Made by a program: the position numbers and the translations under genes. Shown here in pieces: positions 15,437-15,783 of a stretch of 15,783 nucleotides of DNA (position 1 is its first letter; each line of letters opens with the position of its first letter). Below the pieces are notes generated by a model that was not told the DNA's origin, ran no database searches, and saw only the letters and a list, made by a program, of their open reading frames with translations. This stretch comes from Flavobacteriales bacterium (GTDB taxonomy: Bacteria > Bacteroidota > Bacteroidia > Flavobacteriales_F > PHOS-HE28), in assembly GCA_016717225.1 (NCBI GenBank), contig JADKGB010000012.1, forward strand, positions 1 to 15,783, in the 5' to 3' direction.

Positions 15437-15783
15437 CTGGCCATCGATGCGGCCCTTGTAGTCGATCTCGCCGTTCGGGAAGTTCCGCTGCGCGGTCGCC
15501 GGTCTTGTAGAGTCGTCCGCCAGCTTCGAACGGATCCGCGAGGAAACGCTCGGCCGTCAGATCATCGCGACCGATGTAGCCGGTCGCAACGCAAGCACCA
15601 CCGAGATAGAGCTCGCCTTCTTCGCCCTTCTTCACGGGCTTCATCTGCTCATCGAGCACAAGCAACTTCACATTGTCGATGGCCTTGCCAATGTTAGGCA
15701 GCGCAGGCCAGGTGGAAGGGTCGCCTTTCAGTTCCAGTTCGCTCACCACGTGACCTTCGGTCGGCCCGTACTGGTTGCAGAAG
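15402..15783 (-). CDS. Hybrid PKS-NRPS enzyme, partial A domain at window edge
   Basis: The frame enters from beyond 15783 with the A5 motif NQYGPTEGH, followed by the A6 region GELYLGGACVATGYIGRDDL and A7 LYKTGDR. It then loses frame near 15490: the adjacent frame continues FPNGEIDYKGR, then the A8 motif GQVKVRGYRIELGE, so about two bases of a CGCG-type run are missing. The ATG at 15749 is internal. This is the C-terminal half of the adenylation domain that loads the first PCP of the hybrid enzyme. The N-terminal half, including most binding-pocket residues, lies outside the window, so the substrate cannot be judged. Whether a condensation or loading domain comes before it is also unknown. 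Confidence 0.9.
   Translation of the reverse strand, partial: FCNQYGPTEGHVVSELELKGDPSTWPALPNIGKAIDNVKLLVLDEQMKPVKKGEEGELYLGGACVATGYIGRDDLTAERFLADPFEAGGRLYKTGDRAAELPERRDRLQGPHRWPGEGARLSHRTR

Larger units (their letters stand above)
5458..15783 (-). other. Hybrid NRPS-PKS biosynthetic gene cluster (right end outside window)
   Basis: Three minus-strand genes form one likely transcript: the hybrid A-PCP-KS-AT-ACP-aminotransferase enzyme, the C-A-PCP-TE synthetase and the phosphopantetheinyl transferase. Spacing is 3 bases between the first two and 2 bases (or a 1-base overlap) before the third. The left border is sharp: the convergent T9SS protein gene begins 6 bases beyond the last stop, followed by the conserved core locus. 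No transporter, regulator or tailoring gene lies in the visible part, and the promoter is upstream of 15783. Assembly-line logic suggests malonate extension, transamination, one more condensation and release. Confidence 0.88.

Noticed and set aside
1..15783. tRNA, rRNA, CRISPR array, transposase or phage genes
   Set aside because: I looked on both strands and saw no cloverleaf, no regularly spaced direct repeats and no transposase or integrase motifs.

Overview
The window looks like a Bacteroidota chromosome, most likely from a moderately GC-rich Flavobacteriales lineage. Three things point there: a protein with a type IX secretion C-terminal sorting domain, a DUF3822 gene running into rsmD and coaD with a divergent RecD-like helicase alongside, and no clear Shine-Dalgarno sequences. 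The organism is inferred from gene content only.

Left part (1-3907), core locus. On the minus strand DUF3822, rsmD and coaD form a tight operon with overlapping ends, followed by the start of an unrecognised exported protein cut by the window edge. rsmD and coaD are broken into several frames by small indels, mostly at short homopolymers. Divergent from them is an intact RecD-like helicase gene, followed closely by a gene for a secreted beta-propeller-like T9SS protein (3904-5451).

Right part (5458-15783), a minus-strand biosynthetic cluster that runs off the right edge. In transcription order it holds: (1) a large hybrid NRPS-PKS enzyme, here only from the C-terminal half of an adenylation domain onward, with domains A-PCP-KS-AT-ACP-aminotransferase; (2) an intact 1314-residue NRPS with C-A-PCP-TE; (3) an Sfp-type phosphopantetheinyl transferase. 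The three genes are abutting or overlapping, so they are probably co-translated. The logic is that an amino acid (or peptide) on the first PCP is extended with malonate by KS-AT, the beta-keto group is turned into a beta-amine by the MycA/McyE-like aminotransferase, the product is condensed with a second amino acid, and the thioesterase releases it. The building block made would be a beta,gamma-diamino acid, or a beta-amino acid inside a longer peptide.

The hybrid gene is broken as sequenced: one indel in the A domain, about three near the end of KS, and an apparent loss of about 26 bases just before the AT active-site serine. All but one of the suspected frame breaks lie in the outer parts (1-1450 and 12990-15500), while the middle is clean apart from a possible T7 indel near 3840. 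Since coaD is normally essential, sequencing or assembly error near contig ends is the simplest explanation, but real decay of the cluster cannot be excluded. Two short palindromic repeats sit in frame inside coding sequence, in the phosphopantetheinyl transferase and in the ACP-aminotransferase linker. No rRNA, tRNA, CRISPR array or insertion sequence was seen.
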